A program made the translations under genes and the position numbers. The notes below the pieces were generated by a model that did not search any database, had not been told where the DNA came from, and worked only from the letters and a program-made list of their open reading frames with translations. Positions 59,720 to 61,691 of a DNA stretch of 61,691 nt are shown in pieces (position 1 is the first letter of the stretch; every line of letters starts with the position of its first letter). The stretch comes from Hydrogenophaga sp. NFH-34 (GTDB taxonomy: Bacteria > Pseudomonadota > Gammaproteobacteria > Burkholderiales > Burkholderiaceae_C). The stretch spans positions 1 to 61,691 of the forward strand of contig NZ_JACBGE010000028.1 in the NCBI RefSeq assembly GCF_021401345.1. Direction: 5' to 3'.

Positions 59720-61534
59720 TCAGAACGGGATGTTGGCGGTCACGCGGACAGCCTTGGTCTCGCTGGGCTTTTGCAGGTCGACCGCGTAGCTGGCGCCGTA
59801 GCTGATGCCCTTGTGCTCGGCCACGACGGCGTTCAGGCTCAGCTGGGTCTTGCGGACGCGGCTGCGATCGATGGTCTCGCTCATCTGCACGCCGGGGTTG
59901 ATCTGCTCGGTCATGCCCAGGGTCAGGGCTTCGCGGCGCAGGCTCTGCAGGTGGTTGAGACCGGCGCCGATCAGCAGCTTGCGGCCTTGGCCGATGGCGA
60001 TGGGGCTGAACTGGAGGTCGACGCCCAGGCCGGAGTAGATGTCGCGTGTCTTGGTCTGCGAGAACTGCACGTCGGACGTGTACAGGCTTTGGACCAGGCC
60101 GCCGTTGAGGGTGTGGTTCTGCTGGCTCAGCGAGGCCCAGGGGGTCAGCGCCAGGCCGTCAAAGGCGTAGGTGTAGCGCAGCTTGCCTTCCAGCGACCAG
60201 GTGTGCGCAGAGCGGTCGTTGGTGACGGAGCGGTTGAGCAGGTCGTCCAGGCCGTTCTGGGTGAAGGCGTGATCCAGGCGCGACAGCTGGGTCGAGAACA
60301 GGAAGTTGTTGTAGGGCTGCATCCAGTACAGCGTGGTCGCGTTCGAGTTGAAGCGGGTGCTGTAGCGGTCTTCGATATCGGTCAGGCGCGTGGACTGGGC
60401 GTTCTGGGTCAGCGCGACCCCCAGGCGACCCTGGCTCCAGATGCCGCTGTTGGCGGGGGCGAAGTCGAGTGCGACGCCGTTGGCGACACTTTCTTCCAGG
60501 TTGTTGCGGGCGGTCTGGTTCAGGTTGAACACCCGGCTGTCACGGCCACTGCGGCGGCCATCGGTGTTGGATGTGGTCAGCGGGACCAGGCGCAGGCCCT
60601 GCGACGTCGTGGCCGTCTGGTTGAAAGCCTTGAGCAGGTTGTTGTCCAGATCCTGGTTGAGCTGGTTGGTGGCCGAGGTGCCGGCGTCCAGCGTGCTCGC
60701 CCAGTTCCAGCCGCGGGTCAGGTAGTGCTTGAACACCCGGGCGATGATTTCCTGCCCCTTCGAGCCGGGGTGCAGGGTGTCGAAGAACAGGTAGTCGGTG
60801 TACGAGCGTTCTTTGTCGACGTCGGTGGCGTTGACCAGGCCGAAGTCCGAGGGCTTGTCCTGCACACGGTTGAACACGGTGTACAGGTCGACCGCGATGA
60901 TGTTGGGGTTGCTGTTCGCCACCGAGGCGACAAAGTTGTTCCAGGTCACAACCTGCGAGTGCAGCGAGTCCGAGATGCCCGGGGTGCGGCTCCAGTCGGT
61001 GATCAGGGTGACGAACATCCGGTTGTTGCCGTTGGTGGCACCGCCGGCGATCAGGCGGTTGACCCCCTCCGTGTAGCCCGCGCGGGCGGCAGCGAAGTTG
61101 TCGGAGGTGCCGCCGCGGCCGATGTCGTTGTAGCCGAAGTAGACGACGGTGAGGTCCTTGTCGGTGATGGCCGAATTCGTGGTGTTCCAGTTGTTCAACT
61201 GGGTGGCAAAGTCGATCGAGGACGTGGAGGCTGCCTTGGCGCCGCCAATGGCGTAGTTCTCCAGGCCGTTGGCCATGCTGGAGACTTCGACGGCCCAGTT
61301 GGTCATCGCGCGCGGCGAGGTGTAGGCCAGGTCGGTGTAGCTGTCGCCGAAGGTGCGCAGCTTGTTGATCTTGATCGCGCTGGCGTTGTTGGTGCCGTTG
61401 GTGGAGAACGGGTTGGAGCTGGCGGGCTCGGAGTTCTTCGGACTGCTGGAGCAACCCGCGATCAGGACCAGGACGGCACAGCAGACCGCGGTCAACGAAC
61501 CGGACTTGTTACGGATGAAGGCTTGGTCTTCCAT
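59720..61534 (-). CDS. GDSL/SGNH esterase autotransporter with lipobox
   Basis: A 604-residue exported enzyme. Hydrophobic signal with lipobox LVLIAGC (Cys28), then a GDSL domain: block I FGDSYTD (Ser65), block II YAIGGAK (Gly97), block III FGYNDIG (Asn136), block V FFDTLHPG (Asp252, His255). The C-terminal approximately 280 residues are alternating amphipathic strands ending in AVRVTANIPF, with the terminal Phe of an outer-membrane beta-barrel. So it is an EstA-like autotransporter displaying an esterase on the cell surface. The lipobox is unusual for that class. Ser/Thr/Asn-rich spacer after the signal. Confidence 0.9.
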   Translation of the reverse strand: MEDQAFIRNKSGSLTAVCCAVLVLIAGCSSSPKNSEPASSNPFSTNGTNNASAIKINKLRTFGDSYTDLAYTSPRAMTNWAVEVSSMANGLENYAIGGAKAASTSSIDFATQLNNWNTTNSAITDKDLTVVYFGYNDIGRGGTSDNFAAARAGYTEGVNRLIAGGATNGNNRMFVTLITDWSRTPGISDSLHSQVVTWNNFVASVANSNPNIIAVDLYTVFNRVQDKPSDFGLVNATDVDKERSYTDYLFFDTLHPGSKGQEIIARVFKHYLTRGWNWASTLDAGTSATNQLNQDLDNNLLKAFNQTATTSQGLRLVPLTTSNTDGRRSGRDSRVFNLNQTARNNLEESVANGVALDFAPANSGIWSQGRLGVALTQNAQSTRLTDIEDRYSTRFNSNATTLYWMQPYNNFLFSTQLSRLDHAFTQNGLDDLLNRSVTNDRSAHTWSLEGKLRYTYAFDGLALTPWASLSQQNHTLNGGLVQSLYTSDVQFSQTKTRDIYSGLGVDLQFSPIAIGQGRKLLIGAGLNHLQSLRREALTLGMTEQINPGVQMSETIDRSRVRKTQLSLNAVVAEHKGISYGASYAVDLQKPSETKAVRVTANIPF

Positions 61535-61600
61535 GGCTAGCTACCTGAGTCGATTGAAAAATGAAAGAAAGGCTATTCGTAAAAGTGGGTTGAAACGGGA

Positions 61601-61691
61601 TCAAAGCTCTCCTGCCTCGATCATGCGGATGAGTGTTGAAATGTCCGCTCCGTAGTTCTTGGGCGGCGGTGGTGCCTTGTGTTGGTCAGCC
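61601..61691 (-). CDS. 3' end of an unidentified gene
   Basis: On the minus strand an open frame enters from the window edge and ends at TGA (61603-61601). It reads ADQHKAPPPPKNYGADISTL and ends IRMIEAGEL. Helical character and codon use look coding, but 29 residues are too few to name a family. It lies 66 bases upstream of the GDSL gene on the same strand. Confidence 0.55.
   Translation of the reverse strand, partial: ADQHKAPPPPKNYGADISTLIRMIEAGEL

Noticed and set aside
57854..61540. A 1228-codon open frame on the plus strand over the UPF0104, flavoprotein and GDSL genes
   Set aside because: It is antisense to three well-supported genes and gives a Val/Gly/Asp-rich sequence with no recognisable motif.

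Overview
The window is high-GC DNA, mostly tightly packed genes, from a Gram-negative betaproteobacterium. Burkholderiales, probably Comamonadaceae-like, fits best; this rests on protein style, GC-rich third positions and TACAAT-type -10 boxes, and the genus is an inference. Apart from the chromosomal genes at the left end, nearly everything belongs to one very large surface-polysaccharide locus (O-antigen, capsule or exopolysaccharide).

Left part (1-8.5 kb): pdxH, a ChaC-type gamma-glutamylcyclotransferase, an OmpA-like lipid-bilayer/peptidoglycan protein, gloA, a PaaI-type thioesterase divergent from a MarR regulator, a large soluble hybrid histidine kinase (GAF-PAS-PAS-PAS-HisKA-HATPase-REC-HPt-REC) and a DsbC/G-like thiol lipoprotein.

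Polysaccharide locus (8.7-59.6 kb). 8.7-11.8 kb (+): a GT2 glycosyltransferase with two copies of an unnamed C-terminal module, then an LRR-protein kinase fusion. 11.8-30.2 kb (-): a WbpM/CapD-type 4,6-dehydratase, an SDR 4-reductase-like protein and a monotopic phosphoglycosyltransferase, which together look like the initiation set. With them are many GT2 and GT4 transferases, a WbsX-RgpF fusion, an RgpF protein, two members of an unrecognised family and a histidine phosphatase. 30.3-32.7 kb: two convergent paralogous glycosyltransferases, both damaged in the nucleotide-binding N-terminus. 32.7-41.7 kb (-): an operon rfbC - GT4 - manC - wzm - wzt - capK-like ligase - deacetylase - wecB, which gives ABC-transporter-dependent export. 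41.9-45.6 kb (+): GT2, SMR-type flippase, GT-C transferase with an amber codon in its 5' end, and a polyprenyl-phosphate GT2. 45.7-53.9 kb (-): GT4 - GT-C - small membrane protein - rfbB - rfbD - rfbA - O-acyltransferase. 54.1-59.6 kb: GT2, NodB-type deacetylase, acyltransferase, UPF0104 flippase-like protein and a UDP-galactopyranose-mutase-like flavoprotein.

Right end: a lipobox-containing GDSL autotransporter esterase and the 3' end of one more gene.

How it works together: dTDP-rhamnose (rfbABCD, complete), GDP-mannose (manC), ManNAc (wecB) and a 6-deoxy-HexNAc (WbpM-like plus reductase) supply precursors. The phosphoglycosyltransferase starts the chain on undecaprenyl phosphate. About sixteen transferases extend or decorate it, Wzm/Wzt export it, and GT-C enzymes, acyltransferases and deacetylases modify it in the membrane or periplasm. 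No Wzx/Wzy and no obvious O-antigen ligase are seen. No tRNA, rRNA, CRISPR array or intact insertion sequence was recognised. No gene-free stretch exceeds 300 bases; the longest is 53887-54122.
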